This document shows positions 16,615 through 24,548 of a DNA stretch of 37,650 nt, piece by piece. Position numbers and translations under genes: made by a program. This DNA is from an uncultured Paracoccaceae bacterium (lineage in GTDB: Bacteria > Pseudomonadota > Alphaproteobacteria > Rhodobacterales > Rhodobacteraceae), in contig CAKZXZ010000191.1 of assembly GCA_937883775.1 (NCBI GenBank), positions 1-37,650 on the forward strand. The letters run 5' to 3'. Numbering within the stretch: the first letter of the stretch is position 1; each line of letters starts with the position of its first letter. The notes beneath the pieces were generated by a model. The model searched no databases. It was given only the letters and a program-made list of their open reading frames with translations, and was not told where the DNA came from.

Positions 16615-17934
16615 TCAAGCCGCTGCGCGCTCAAGTGCCGGATACCGCGCGCCGAGGGTAATCCCACGTGCGGCAAAGCTGATGACAAGTGCCGTCCAAA
16701 GCCCGTGATTGCCGTAAAGCGGAACCAGAATGGCTACGGCAACTGCATATATCAGCGCCGACAGCACCATCATGTTGCGCATATCAACCGTGCGGGTCGC
16801 CCCGATGAAAATACCATCCAGCATCCAGGCCGCGACGCCTAAAAGCGGGGTCAGCACCATATAGATCAGATAAACACGCGCGGTCTCACGCACCTCCGGA
16901 GCGGTGGTCATCAGATCGATGATCGCGCCTCCAAAAAGTGCAAATGCAAGGCACAGCCCGCCGCATGCCAACAGTCCCCACAGCGAACTGAGCATTGCCG
17001 CCCGACGAAGCCGTGCAGGGTCACGCGCGCCCATCGCGCTGCCCACCATCGCTTCGGCCGCAAAAGCAAAGCCGTCCATGGCATAGGATGTGATGTAGAG
17101 AAACTGCAGCAGGATCTGATTTGCCGCCAATTCCACATTCCCGAAATCGGACGCGTAAAAGAGGAACGACAGCATAATTGTTTGCAACAAAACCGAGCGG
17201 ATCAGGATATCCCGGTTCACCCGGGCCATCACGATCAGACGCGCGCGGTCAAAAACCTGTGCGACCGCGCGCCACGCAGCGCCTTTGAACACCGCCCGGC
17301 AAAGCCATAGGCCAAGGCCAAGCGCGCTCCATTCGGCGATGAAGGTCGCGATGGCGACCCCTTCGACACCCCATCCAAGGCCCACCACAAACCATAGATC
17401 AAGCAGGATGTTCAACCCATTCATCCAAAGCTGCAAAACCAGCACCGCGGCGGTCCGTTCCTGAGCCACCAGCCACCCCGTGATCCCATAAAGCGCAATC
17501 GCGGCCGGGGCTGAAAAAATCCTGATCTGCATATAGGTGCGGGCGCCAGCCTCGACCTCGGGAGAGGCTGGCGAGATCGCGAATGCCGCCGCGAAGACAA
17601 AGACCTGACACAGGATCAACAGGGCTCCCGCGGCAAAGCCGATCAAAAGGACGCGCGACAACAACGCGGCGACCTCGTCGCTGTCGTTTGCGCCGCGCGC
17701 CTGTGCTGCAAGCCCTGCTGTTCCCATCCGCAGGAAGCCGAAAATCCAGTAAACCGCGGACAGGATGATCGCGCCGATCCCGACCGCGCCAATGGGAACC
17801 GGATCCCCCATCTGGCCCACAACGCCAGTATCAACTGCCCCAAGGATCGGGATTGTGGCATTCGACAAGACGATCGGGATCGAGATTTTCAGAACACGCT
17901 TATGGGTCAGCGGCCCATCGACATGACCCGTCAT
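16615..17934 (-). CDS. MATE family efflux transporter (DinF-like)
   Basis: This 439-aa protein has about twelve hydrophobic segments and MATE signatures: an N-terminal LKISIPIVLSNATIPILGAVDT, GMGTAGLAAQARGANDSD, and the second-half MDGFAFAAEAMVGSAMGARD. MATE proteins export cationic drugs or metabolites using H+ or Na+ gradients in the inner membrane. I chose the ATG at 17934, which overlaps the upstream thioesterase stop by 4 nt (ATGA); the longer reading to 18012 runs into that gene. The substrate is unknown. It is the last gene of a thioesterase-thioesterase-MATE operon. Confidence 0.87.
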   Translation of the reverse strand: MTGHVDGPLTHKRVLKISIPIVLSNATIPILGAVDTGVVGQMGDPVPIGAVGIGAIILSAVYWIFGFLRMGTAGLAAQARGANDSDEVAALLSRVLLIGFAAGALLILCQVFVFAAAFAISPASPEVEAGARTYMQIRIFSAPAAIALYGITGWLVAQERTAAVLVLQLWMNGLNILLDLWFVVGLGWGVEGVAIATFIAEWSALGLGLWLCRAVFKGAAWRAVAQVFDRARLIVMARVNRDILIRSVLLQTIMLSFLFYASDFGNVELAANQILLQFLYITSYAMDGFAFAAEAMVGSAMGARDPARLRRAAMLSSLWGLLACGGLCLAFALFGGAIIDLMTTAPEVRETARVYLIYMVLTPLLGVAAWMLDGIFIGATRTVDMRNMMVLSALIYAVAVAILVPLYGNHGLWTALVISFAARGITLGARYPALERAAA

Positions 17935-18449
17935 TGCGCCCCGGACGTGCGGGCAGGCATCAGGAAATGACAGGTCGCTTGGGCAAAAAGCTTGTCGCGG
18001 TTGTCCTGCCATGCCTCGACCTGCACCGACGCATAACGCCGCCCCGATCGCGTGACTTTTGCGCGCGCATAGGCGTCGCGTGGCAGGCCCGACCGCAGGT
18101 AGTCGACAGTGAAGTCGATGGTTTTGGGCAAGCGCGGCAATGTTCCATCGACAAGGGTTTCGATGTCAATTGCACCGGACTCGATGTCATTCCAAAGCAT
18201 CGCCCAGCTGATCTCGATCAGGGCCGTCACCTCAAGAAAGGCCGCTGTCGCACCGCCATGCAATGCAGGCAGCAACGGATTGCCAATCAGCTTTTCGTCA
18301 TACGTCATGGTCGCGGTTAGCTCGTCTCCGCGCCGGTCCACACCGATGCCCATGAACTGCATGTAAGGCACGCCACCAACCAAGGCAGCCAAGGCCGCAT
18401 CGCGGCGCTGCTTGACGATCTGAACGGGTTCGGGCGCGGGCCGCCTCAT
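17931..18449 (-). CDS. PaaI-type hotdog thioesterase, second of a pair
   Basis: This 172-aa protein has the hotdog-fold motif NPLLPALHGGATAAFLEVTA, corresponding to the HGG segment of PaaI-family acyl-CoA thioesterases. A beta-rich C-terminal half follows (TIDFTVDYLRSGLPRDAYAR). The family hydrolyses acyl- or aryl-CoA esters. It has about 25-30 residues inserted after the HGG helix compared with its neighbour. Its start overlaps the stop of the first thioesterase (ATGA) and its stop overlaps the MATE start. Substrate unknown. Confidence 0.8.
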   Translation of the reverse strand: MRRPAPEPVQIVKQRRDAALAALVGGVPYMQFMGIGVDRRGDELTATMTYDEKLIGNPLLPALHGGATAAFLEVTALIEISWAMLWNDIESGAIDIETLVDGTLPRLPKTIDFTVDYLRSGLPRDAYARAKVTRSGRRYASVQVEAWQDNRDKLFAQATCHFLMPARTSGAQ

Positions 18450-18868
18450 GACAAGCGCTCTACCGTGAACGCTCCAGAGGCTGTTGCCACGGGATTATCC
18501 GGATCCTCATCAAAAGCCGTCGCCCGCACGAACGCCACTGACCGGGTGATGTGATAGCATTCCGCCCGCGCCCGGACGGCCTGGCCGGGCGTCGCCCCGC
18601 GCATGTAGTCGATGCGCAGATCAATCGTGGCTGTCCCAGCAGGGGCGTCCGCATGGCTCATCACGGCTGCGCCGCCGCACGTGTCCATCAAAGCCGAAAC
18701 AGCCCCACCATGGATCACACCTGTTTGCGGATCACCGATCAGCGCCGGATTATAGGCCATCACGATCTCGGCCATACCATCGCTGATTTCGGTCAGCACC
18801 ATGCCCAACGCCTTGGAATGGGGGATCGCCTCGATGAATTGGCGGGCTATTGCGGCTTTGTCGACCAT
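18446..18868 (-). CDS. PaaI-type hotdog thioesterase, first of a pair
   Basis: This 140-aa protein has the classic PaaI layout: helix, then GDPQTGVIHGGAVSALMDTCGG, then IDLRIDYMRGATPGQAVRAR. It should form hotdog dimers that hydrolyse acyl-CoA or aryl-CoA. I chose the ATG at 18868 (MVDKAAIARQFIEAIPHS); earlier in-frame ATGs run into the divergent MerR promoter region and add a basic tail with no family likeness. It heads the thioesterase-thioesterase-MATE operon and is divergent from the first MerR gene with 137 bp between them. Confidence 0.82.
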   Translation of the reverse strand: MVDKAAIARQFIEAIPHSKALGMVLTEISDGMAEIVMAYNPALIGDPQTGVIHGGAVSALMDTCGGAAVMSHADAPAGTATIDLRIDYMRGATPGQAVRARAECYHITRSVAFVRATAFDEDPDNPVATASGAFTVERLS

Positions 18869-19005
18869 GGGGGGCACACTCGCGTCGTTGGCTGCCCTCC
18901 ATATTCTGCCTTCGCCGCGCGGGATCAAGCGCAATCTGCCGGCAATGCGCTGAGGGCTTGTGCCTTTGGATGCGGACATTTAGCCTATACGCAAGGAGGA
19001 GCGCC

Positions 19006-19374
19006 ATGTCAGACACCCGCATTTCATTCAAAGAGATGTGCGCCAAGTTCGACGTGACGCCGCGCACCTTGCGATACTACGAGTATATCGAGTTACTGCA
19101 ACCAGAGCGCGAAGGGCGTTCGCGGTTTTATGGCTCTCGCGAGTGCGCCCGCATGACGCTGATCCTGCGTGGACGGCGGTTTGGCTTTTCACTGGAAGAC
19201 ATCCGACAATGGTTGTTGATCTATGAACGCGACGGCACCGAAGCACAGATGCGCACATGGATCGATCTGGCAGACGGCCAACTTGCCGAATTGGCCGAAC
19301 AGCGCAAGCAACTGGACGAGACCATGGCCGAACTGACGCGCCTGCGAGATGACGTGAAGACCGAACTCAAGTAG
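19006..19374 (+). CDS. MerR family regulator, first of a tandem pair
   Basis: This 122-aa protein has a MerR helix-turn-helix (MCAKFDVTPRTLRYYEYIEL), the wing segment SRFYGSRECAR, and a coiled-coil from about residue 80 (LADGQLAELAEQRKQLDE). An AAGGAGGA ribosome site is at ideal spacing; a longer in-frame reading from 18850 has none. The C-terminal part is short and lacks metal-binding cysteines, so a metal sensor is unlikely. It is clearly paralogous to the next gene (shared VTPRTLR.YE, LILRG.RFGFSLE.IRQ). Its position before beta-oxidation genes suggests control of acyl-CoA metabolism, as for LiuR-type MerR proteins. Confidence 0.85.
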   Translation: MSDTRISFKEMCAKFDVTPRTLRYYEYIELLQPEREGRSRFYGSRECARMTLILRGRRFGFSLEDIRQWLLIYERDGTEAQMRTWIDLADGQLAELAEQRKQLDETMAELTRLRDDVKTELK

Positions 19375-19383
19375 GATTGAGTC

Positions 19384-19457
19384 GGATCTTAGGTCCTAGA
19401 TCAAGATCCAAAGCGATTTGAGACCGTCAGAAAATTTCATATCACTCCTGATTTTCT
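19384..19457. other. Two hairpins between the MerR genes
   Basis: After the first MerR stop, GGATCTT (19384-19390) pairs perfectly with AAGATCC (19403-19409). Then AGAAAAT (19429-19435) pairs with ATTTTCT (19451-19457). Neither has a clear T tract, so they are not firm terminators, but they may end the first MerR message or shape the leader of the second. Confidence 0.4.
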
Positions 19458-19492
19458 TGCCTAACCTTTCGTCAACTTCCAAATGACGCGGC

Positions 19493-19529
19493 GTTACGCT
19501 TACGTCAACGTCAACTAAACTTGTAAGTT
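19493..19529 (+). promoter_or_regulatory. Candidate MerR/LiuR-type operator region upstream of the second MerR gene
   Basis: The stretch holds TTACGC, then TTACGTCAACGTCA (19500-19513), an inverted repeat of TKACGT around CA, followed by a perfect palindrome AACTT-GT-AAGTT (19518-19529). As I recall, LiuR-type MerR regulators bind TTTACGTnnACGTAAA-like palindromes. The site lies about 50-85 bp before the second MerR start. I could not place -35 and -10 boxes with confidence. Confidence 0.5.
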
Positions 19530-19579
19530 CAGTTTGAAGAGATGACATCGCCTCTATGACGAGACATCGGAGTGTAGAG

Positions 19580-19975
19580 ATGACCGACGAAATTATGACA
19601 ATCCGCCAGATGTGTGATGCCTATAACGTCACACCGCGGACGCTGCGGTTTTATGAAGCCAAGGAGCTTTTGTTCCCGGTGCGCGAAGGCCAGAAGCGCC
19701 TGTTCACCCGCCGCGACCGTGCACGGCTCAAGCTGATCCTGCGCGGCAAGCGCTTTGGCTTCAGCCTCGAGGAAATCCGCCAGTTGCTTGATCTCTACGA
19801 TCGTGGCGACCGTCAGCTGACCCAATTGACGCAAGCCTATGACATCGGCCAGCAGCGCCTTGCCGACATGGAAGGCCAGCGCGCGGAACTGGATGAAGCG
19901 ATTGAAGATCTCAAAGAACAACTCAGCTGGGGTGCCGACATGATCGCGCAGCTTCAGCAAAAAGCCGCCAGTTAA
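19580..19975 (+). CDS. MerR family regulator, second of a tandem pair
   Basis: This 131-aa protein has the MerR DNA-binding region (TIRQMCDAYNVTPRTLRFYE), the wing KRLFTRRDRARLKLILRG and a long helical dimerisation tail (LADMEGQRAELDEAIEDLKE). The start ATG at 19580 is preceded by GGAG; an ATG at 19556 would add eight residues. It lies 25 bp before the acyl-CoA dehydrogenase gene, so it is probably co-transcribed with the beta-oxidation genes and may autoregulate through the palindromes upstream. No cysteine ligand set is present. The likely ligand is an acyl-CoA, by analogy with LiuR. Confidence 0.87.
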   Translation: MTDEIMTIRQMCDAYNVTPRTLRFYEAKELLFPVREGQKRLFTRRDRARLKLILRGKRFGFSLEEIRQLLDLYDRGDRQLTQLTQAYDIGQQRLADMEGQRAELDEAIEDLKEQLSWGADMIAQLQQKAAS

Positions 19976-20000
19976 GACAGGTCTGAATAGGGAGTAAGAC

Positions 20001-21779
20001 ATGCCGCATTACACCGCCCCAACAAAAGACATGCAGTTCCTACTGCACGACGTTTTGAAAATCTCTGAGGCCGATATCCCCGGCTATGACGAGCTTGAGC
20101 CTGATTTTACCAGCGCCGTTCTGGAAGAAGCCGGCAAGCTATCGGTAGAGGTTCTGGCCCCGTTGAACACGGTCGGGGACGAACAAGGCTGCAAACTGGA
20201 AAACGGAGTGGTGCGGACGCCGGAAGGTTTCAAAGACGCTTATGACCAGATGCGCGCGGGCGGTTGGATGGGTCTGGATGCGGACCCCGATTATGGTGGT
20301 CAGGGTATGCCCTACCTACTGCACTCCGCTGTGGGCGAGATGTTCGTGTCCTCGAACATGGCGTTCAACATGTATCAGGGTCTGACCCATGGCGCCTATG
20401 CCGCGATCCACGCGCACGGCTCGGACGACCAGAAAGCCACCTATCTGCCCAAGATGGTCGACGGCGCGTGGTCAGGCACCATGAACCTGACCGAGCCGCA
20501 ATGCGGCACCGATCTGGGCCTGATCCGCACCAAGGCAGAACCGCAGGATGACGGCACCTACAAAATTTCCGGTCAGAAGATCTGGATTTCAGCGGGCGAG
20601 CATGACCTGACCGACAACATCATTCACCTTGTTCTGGCTAAAATCCCCGGCGGCCCAGAAGGCGTAAAGGGTATTTCGCTGTTCATCGTGCCGAAGTTTT
20701 TGGTGAACGAGGACGGCTCGCTCGGGGAGCGCAACAGCCTCTCCTGTGGTGGTCTGGAAAAGAAGATGGGCATCCACGGCAACGCCACTTGCGTGATGAA
20801 CTATGACGGCGCGACCGGTTACCTGATCGGCGAGATGCACAAAGGCATGCGCGCGATGTTCACCATGATGAACGAAGCGCGTTTGGGTGTGGGCCTGCAA
20901 GGCTATGCGCAGGGCGTTGTGGCTTATCAGAACGCGCTGGCCTTTGCGCAGGACCGTCTGCAGGGCCGCGCCGTGACTGGAACCGAAGCGGAAGACAAAC
21001 CCGCTGACCCTATCATCGTGCACCCGGATGTTCGGCGTAACCTGTTGCACCAAAAAAGCTTTATCGAAGGCGCGCGCGCATTCACCTTCTGGGGCGCGTC
21101 GCTCATCGACCGGGCGCACCGCAACAGCGACAAAGAGGCGGATGATCTGATCTCGCTCATGACGCCGGTGCTGAAGGGCTTTCTGACAGACAAAGGGTTC
21201 GAGACGACCGTTCTGGCGCAGCAGACCCTAGGCGGGTCGGGCTTCACGCAGGAATGGGGGCTGGAACAGTTCGTCCGCGATGCGCGCATCACGATGATCT
21301 ATGAAGGCACCAACGGCATCCAGTCGCTTGATCTCGTGGGCCGCAAGCTGGGCCTGAATGGCGGCAAGACCGTGATGGGATTCTTTGAGATGATCAAAGG
21401 CTACATCAAGGACAACAGCGGCCACGAGGCACTGAATGCGGAGTTCCTTGAGCCGCTGAAGAAAGCCAGCAAAGACCTGCAGCAGGCGGCGATGTATTTC
21501 ATGCAGAACGGTATGAAAAACCCGAATAACGCGCTGTCAGGATCCTATGACTTCATGCACCTGATGGGCCATGTCTGCGTCGGCTATATGTGGGCACAAA
21601 TGGCGAAAGCCTCATATGAGGCGCTGGAAAACGGCACCTCGGACAAAGAGTTCCACCAGACGAAGCTGGCCACCGGGCGTTATTACATGGCCCGCCAACT
21701 GCCCGCCACATCGATGCATCTGGCACGGATCGAATCCGGCGCGGACACGGTCATGGAACTGGAGGCCGCAAACTTCTAG
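20001..21779 (+). CDS. Acyl-CoA dehydrogenase, large DmdC/AcdH-type
   Basis: This 592-aa FAD enzyme introduces the alpha-beta double bond into an acyl-CoA. It is longer than the classical 380-aa enzymes because of a C-terminal extension typical of this subgroup, which includes DmdC (methylmercaptopropionyl-CoA dehydrogenase) of marine Roseobacters. Motifs include [44 protein letters not shown], and [13 protein letters not shown] with the expected catalytic base at Glu435. It opens an operon with thiolase and FadJ genes, so a general fatty acyl-CoA role is favoured over DMSP breakdown; there is no dmdA or dmdD here. GGGAG precedes the ATG. Confidence 0.9.
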   Translation: MPHYTAPTKDMQFLLHDVLKISEADIPGYDELEPDFTSAVLEEAGKLSVEVLAPLNTVGDEQGCKLENGVVRTPEGFKDAYDQMRAGGWMGLDADPDYGGQGMPYLLHSAVGEMFVSSNMAFNMYQGLTHGAYAAIHAHGSDDQKATYLPKMVDGAWSGTMNLTEPQCGTDLGLIRTKAEPQDDGTYKISGQKIWISAGEHDLTDNIIHLVLAKIPGGPEGVKGISLFIVPKFLVNEDGSLGERNSLSCGGLEKKMGIHGNATCVMNYDGATGYLIGEMHKGMRAMFTMMNEARLGVGLQGYAQGVVAYQNALAFAQDRLQGRAVTGTEAEDKPADPIIVHPDVRRNLLHQKSFIEGARAFTFWGASLIDRAHRNSDKEADDLISLMTPVLKGFLTDKGFETTVLAQQTLGGSGFTQEWGLEQFVRDARITMIYEGTNGIQSLDLVGRKLGLNGGKTVMGFFEMIKGYIKDNSGHEALNAEFLEPLKKASKDLQQAAMYFMQNGMKNPNNALSGSYDFMHLMGHVCVGYMWAQMAKASYEALENGTSDKEFHQTKLATGRYYMARQLPATSMHLARIESGADTVMELEAANF

Positions 21780-21812
21780 GTTGCTGGGGAGCATCTCGAA
21801 AGGACCCGCCTC

Positions 21813-22025
21813 ATGCCCAAACGCCTCCGCCTGACCCGCCGCTTCCCTGTCGCCATGACCGAGGACGGCTACCGCAGGCTCAAGAGGTTCGCGCGGGAGG
21901 CGGGTCTGGACGAAGGAGAAGCGCTTTCGTTTCTATTCGAGAATTTCGACAGCATCCTGAACGAAGACACATTTGGCCACCGGCTTAGGATCTTCAACTC
22001 CGAGCTGGAGGCGCGGAAAAAATAG
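21813..22025 (+). CDS. Small basic protein in the beta-oxidation operon (70 aa)
   Basis: This 70-aa frame starts 33 bp after the dehydrogenase stop with AAAGGA upstream. It is basic at the N-terminus (MPKRLRLTRRFPVAMTEDGY) and then helical (RLKRFAREAGLDEGEALSFL). A short beta strand followed by helices recalls ribbon-helix-helix proteins, but the match is weak. Its codon use resembles its neighbours. Inverted-repeat element B follows 18 bp after its stop. I do not recognise a family. Confidence 0.65.
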   Translation: MPKRLRLTRRFPVAMTEDGYRRLKRFAREAGLDEGEALSFLFENFDSILNEDTFGHRLRIFNSELEARKK

Positions 22026-22043
22026 GGAGGGACGCCTTCGGCG

Positions 22044-22112
22044 ATCGGTATTTGAAGACAAAAGAAGACGTTAAGGTTAACCGGCCCCGCTTTCTTTTGT
22101 CCAAAAATACCG
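22044..22112. repeat. Long imperfect inverted repeat, element B
   Basis: The left arm starts ATCGGTATTTGAAGACAAAA and is identical over 24 bases to the left arm of element A. The right arm (22090-22112) contains CTTTCTTTTGTCCAAAAATA and is close to its reverse complement. The loop is about 22 bp and includes GGTTAACC. It lies inside the beta-oxidation cluster, between the 70-aa gene and the GST gene, both on the plus strand. Here it could be an internal terminator, an mRNA-processing site or a REP-like repeat. Confidence 0.8.
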
Positions 22113-22166
22113 AAAATCCCTCAGTCGCCATAGGGCGTGCAGACCGATCGGGAGGCGGGACGCAAG

Positions 22167-22805
22167 ATGTTAAAACTCTATTGCTTCGGGGAAAGCGGGA
22201 ACGCCTACAAGGCCGCACTGACGCTTGAGCTATCGCGTCTTGAGTGGACACCGGTCTTTGTCGATTTTTTTGGCGGAGAAAGCCGTTCGGACGCGTTTCG
22301 TGCAATCAATCCAATGGGCGAAGTGCCAGTGCTGGTCGATACGGAACACGATTACACGCTGACCCAATCTGGCGCTATTCAGGATTATGTCGTGCATCTG
22401 TCCGGCAAGCTGACAGGGACCACGCCCGAAGAGCGGCGCGACGTGTTGCGCTGGGTATTGTGGGACAATCACAAGCTCAGCTCGCAGGCCGGAATGCTGC
22501 GGTTCCTGATGAACTTTCTGCCCGAGGACAAGCGCCCGGCCGAAGTGATTACCTTCACCCAAGCCCGCTTGAAGGCCGCCTATGCGGTTCTGAACGCCCA
22601 TCTTGAAGGACGCGATTGGATCGTGAGCGACGCGCTGACCGTCGCCGATATCTCATGCTGCGGGTACCTGTTCTACCCCGAGCCCTTTGGGTTCGACCGA
22701 ACCGAGTGGCCCCATATTGACGCCTGGCTGGCCCGCATCGAAGGCACGCCTGGCTGGAAACACCCCTATGATCTGATGCCCCGCTCTGCTGCGGATAGCC
22801 AATAA
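22167..22805 (+). CDS. Glutathione S-transferase family protein
   Basis: This 212-aa protein has a thioredoxin-like N-terminal domain (MLKLYCFGESGNAYKAALTL ... INPMGEVPVLVD) with the cis-proline VPVL and the glutathione-binding TQSGAIQDY, then an all-helical C-terminal domain with ALTVADISCCGYL. GSTs conjugate or use glutathione in the cytoplasm. I chose the ATG at 22167, after GGGAGGCGG; a GTG at 22137 would add ten residues that overlap that ribosome site. It lies 15 bp before the thiolase gene. A GST in this operon may deal with reactive enals or act on a thioether acyl-CoA, but this is inference. Confidence 0.88.
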   Translation: MLKLYCFGESGNAYKAALTLELSRLEWTPVFVDFFGGESRSDAFRAINPMGEVPVLVDTEHDYTLTQSGAIQDYVVHLSGKLTGTTPEERRDVLRWVLWDNHKLSSQAGMLRFLMNFLPEDKRPAEVITFTQARLKAAYAVLNAHLEGRDWIVSDALTVADISCCGYLFYPEPFGFDRTEWPHIDAWLARIEGTPGWKHPYDLMPRSAADSQ

Positions 22806-22820
22806 ACGAAAGGCAAAACC

Positions 22821-24032
22821 ATGACCGAAGCCTATATCTACGACGCCGTGCGCACCCCGCGCGGCAAGGGCCGCAAGGACGGCAGCCTGCATGAGGTAAC
22901 GAGCGCGCGGCTCTCTGCGCAGGTGCTCAACGCCGTAAAGGACCGCAACAATCTGGAAGGTCACGCCGTCGAGGACGTGATTTGGGGCAACGTCACGCAA
23001 GTGGGCGAGCAAGGTGGGTGTCTGGCACGCACGGCGGTGTTGGCGTCGGAGCTAGACCAATCGATCCCCGGTCTGGCCATCAACCGCTTTTGCGCGTCCG
23101 GCATGGAAGCGGTGAACCTTGCCGCAAACCAAGTCAAAGGCGGCGCGGGCCAGGCTTACATCGCAGGTGGCGTCGAAATGATGGGCCGTGTCGCGATGGG
23201 CAGCGACGGGGCGGCGATTGCCGTGGACCCGTCGATTGCAATGGACACGTATTTCGTCCCGCAGGGTATCTCGGCAGATATCATTGCCACGGAATACGGC
23301 TTCAGCCGCGATGAAGCCGATGCGCTGGCCGTCGAGTCCCAGAACCGCGCGAAGGCGGCTTGGGATGACAATCGGTTCGAGAAGTCGATCATCACAGTGC
23401 GCGACCAAAACGGCCTCGCAATCCTCGATCACGACGAATACATGCGCCCCGGCACCGACATGCAGAGCCTTGGCGCGCTGAAGGCGTCCTTCAAGGATAT
23501 GGGCGAGGTGATGCCCGGCTTTGATAAGGTCGCGCTGATGAAGTACCCCCATCTGGAGCGGATCAACCACATCCACCATGCAGGCAACTCGTCTGGCATC
23601 GTCGATGGCGCGGCGGGCGTTCTGATCGGCTCCAAGGAATTTGGCGAGAAGTTCGGCCTCAAGCCCCGCGCACGCATCCGCGCGACGGCCAAGATCGGCA
23701 CCGATCCAACGATCATGCTGACCGGCCCCGTGCCTGTGACCCACAAGATCCTTGAAGATAACGGCATGGCGATCAGCGATATTGACCTGTTTGAGGTGAA
23801 CGAGGCATTCGCCTCGGTCGTGCTGCGTTTCATGCAAGCGTTTGACGTGGACAGCGATAAGGTCAACGTTAATGGCGGCTCCATCGCGATGGGCCACCCG
23901 CTGGGCGCAACCGGGGCGATCATCATCGGGACGCTGCTGGACGAAATGGAGCGGTCCGATAAAGAGGTTGGCCTTGCAACGCTCTGCATCGCCTCTGGCA
24001 TGGGAGCGGCAACCATTATTGAGCGGGTCTAA
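22821..24032 (+). CDS. Acetyl-CoA C-acyltransferase (thiolase, FadA-type)
   Basis: This 403-aa thiolase (EC 2.3.1.16) cleaves 3-ketoacyl-CoA with CoA in the last step of beta-oxidation. The nucleophile is C91 in INRFCASGMEA. The C-terminal motifs are GGSIAMGHPLGATGA, with the catalytic His, and LCIASGMGAATII, with the second Cys. FEVNEAFASV is also conserved. Its length and partner, a FadJ-type multienzyme further down, fit the trifunctional beta-oxidation complex. A ribosome site AAAGG precedes the ATG. Confidence 0.94.
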   Translation: MTEAYIYDAVRTPRGKGRKDGSLHEVTSARLSAQVLNAVKDRNNLEGHAVEDVIWGNVTQVGEQGGCLARTAVLASELDQSIPGLAINRFCASGMEAVNLAANQVKGGAGQAYIAGGVEMMGRVAMGSDGAAIAVDPSIAMDTYFVPQGISADIIATEYGFSRDEADALAVESQNRAKAAWDDNRFEKSIITVRDQNGLAILDHDEYMRPGTDMQSLGALKASFKDMGEVMPGFDKVALMKYPHLERINHIHHAGNSSGIVDGAAGVLIGSKEFGEKFGLKPRARIRATAKIGTDPTIMLTGPVPVTHKILEDNGMAISDIDLFEVNEAFASVVLRFMQAFDVDSDKVNVNGGSIAMGHPLGATGAIIIGTLLDEMERSDKEVGLATLCIASGMGAATIIERV

Positions 24033-24038
24033 GCACCC

Positions 24039-24548
24039 ATGTCGCCGGACTTCAAAAGCCCGAAGGATGTCTCAAACGATCTGCTGGAGCGCACAGGCGC
24101 TGCCATGCTCAAAGGTGACTTCGAGACATTCGCCGATTGTTTTGAGCTACCCCAAGAGATGGACACGTTTCACGGGCGCAACCTGGTGCAAACCCGCGAA
24201 CAGCTGCGCGCCGTCTTTGACGCCGTTCTGCAATACTACCGCAGCATGGGCGTGACAGAGATGGCACGCCACTGTGTAGAGGCGGAATTTGTCGATCCTG
24301 ACACCGTGCAAGCCACCCATCAATCGCGCTTGCTGGCGGGCACAGAACTGGTGCTGACCCCCTACCCCGCGCTGTCAGTGCTCAAACGCAAGGACGGGGT
24401 GTGGCGCGTGGCGTCATGCCAATACGCGATCAGCGATGCACCGGATCTGAACGACGCTCTGGCCGGACGGCTTTTGGACAAGACACCTAAAAATACGGGG
24501 CAAACGCACCCGCACGGACATCAAACACCCTCTGAGGGAGAGATATAA
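24039..24548 (+). CDS. NTF2/SnoaL-like protein
   Basis: This 169-aa protein looks like the cone-shaped NTF2-like fold: an N-terminal helix pair (LLERTGAAMLKGDFETFADC), then strands with TREQLRAVFDAVLQYYRSMG and KRKDGVWRVASCQYAI. Such proteins serve as enzymes, stress factors or ligand binders; no catalytic set is clear. It starts 6 bp after the thiolase stop and its TAA overlaps the next ATG (TAATG), so it is translated together with the FadJ-type gene. The C-terminal tail is polar and rich in His and Thr. Function unknown. Confidence 0.7.
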   Translation: MSPDFKSPKDVSNDLLERTGAAMLKGDFETFADCFELPQEMDTFHGRNLVQTREQLRAVFDAVLQYYRSMGVTEMARHCVEAEFVDPDTVQATHQSRLLAGTELVLTPYPALSVLKRKDGVWRVASCQYAISDAPDLNDALAGRLLDKTPKNTGQTHPHGHQTPSEGEI

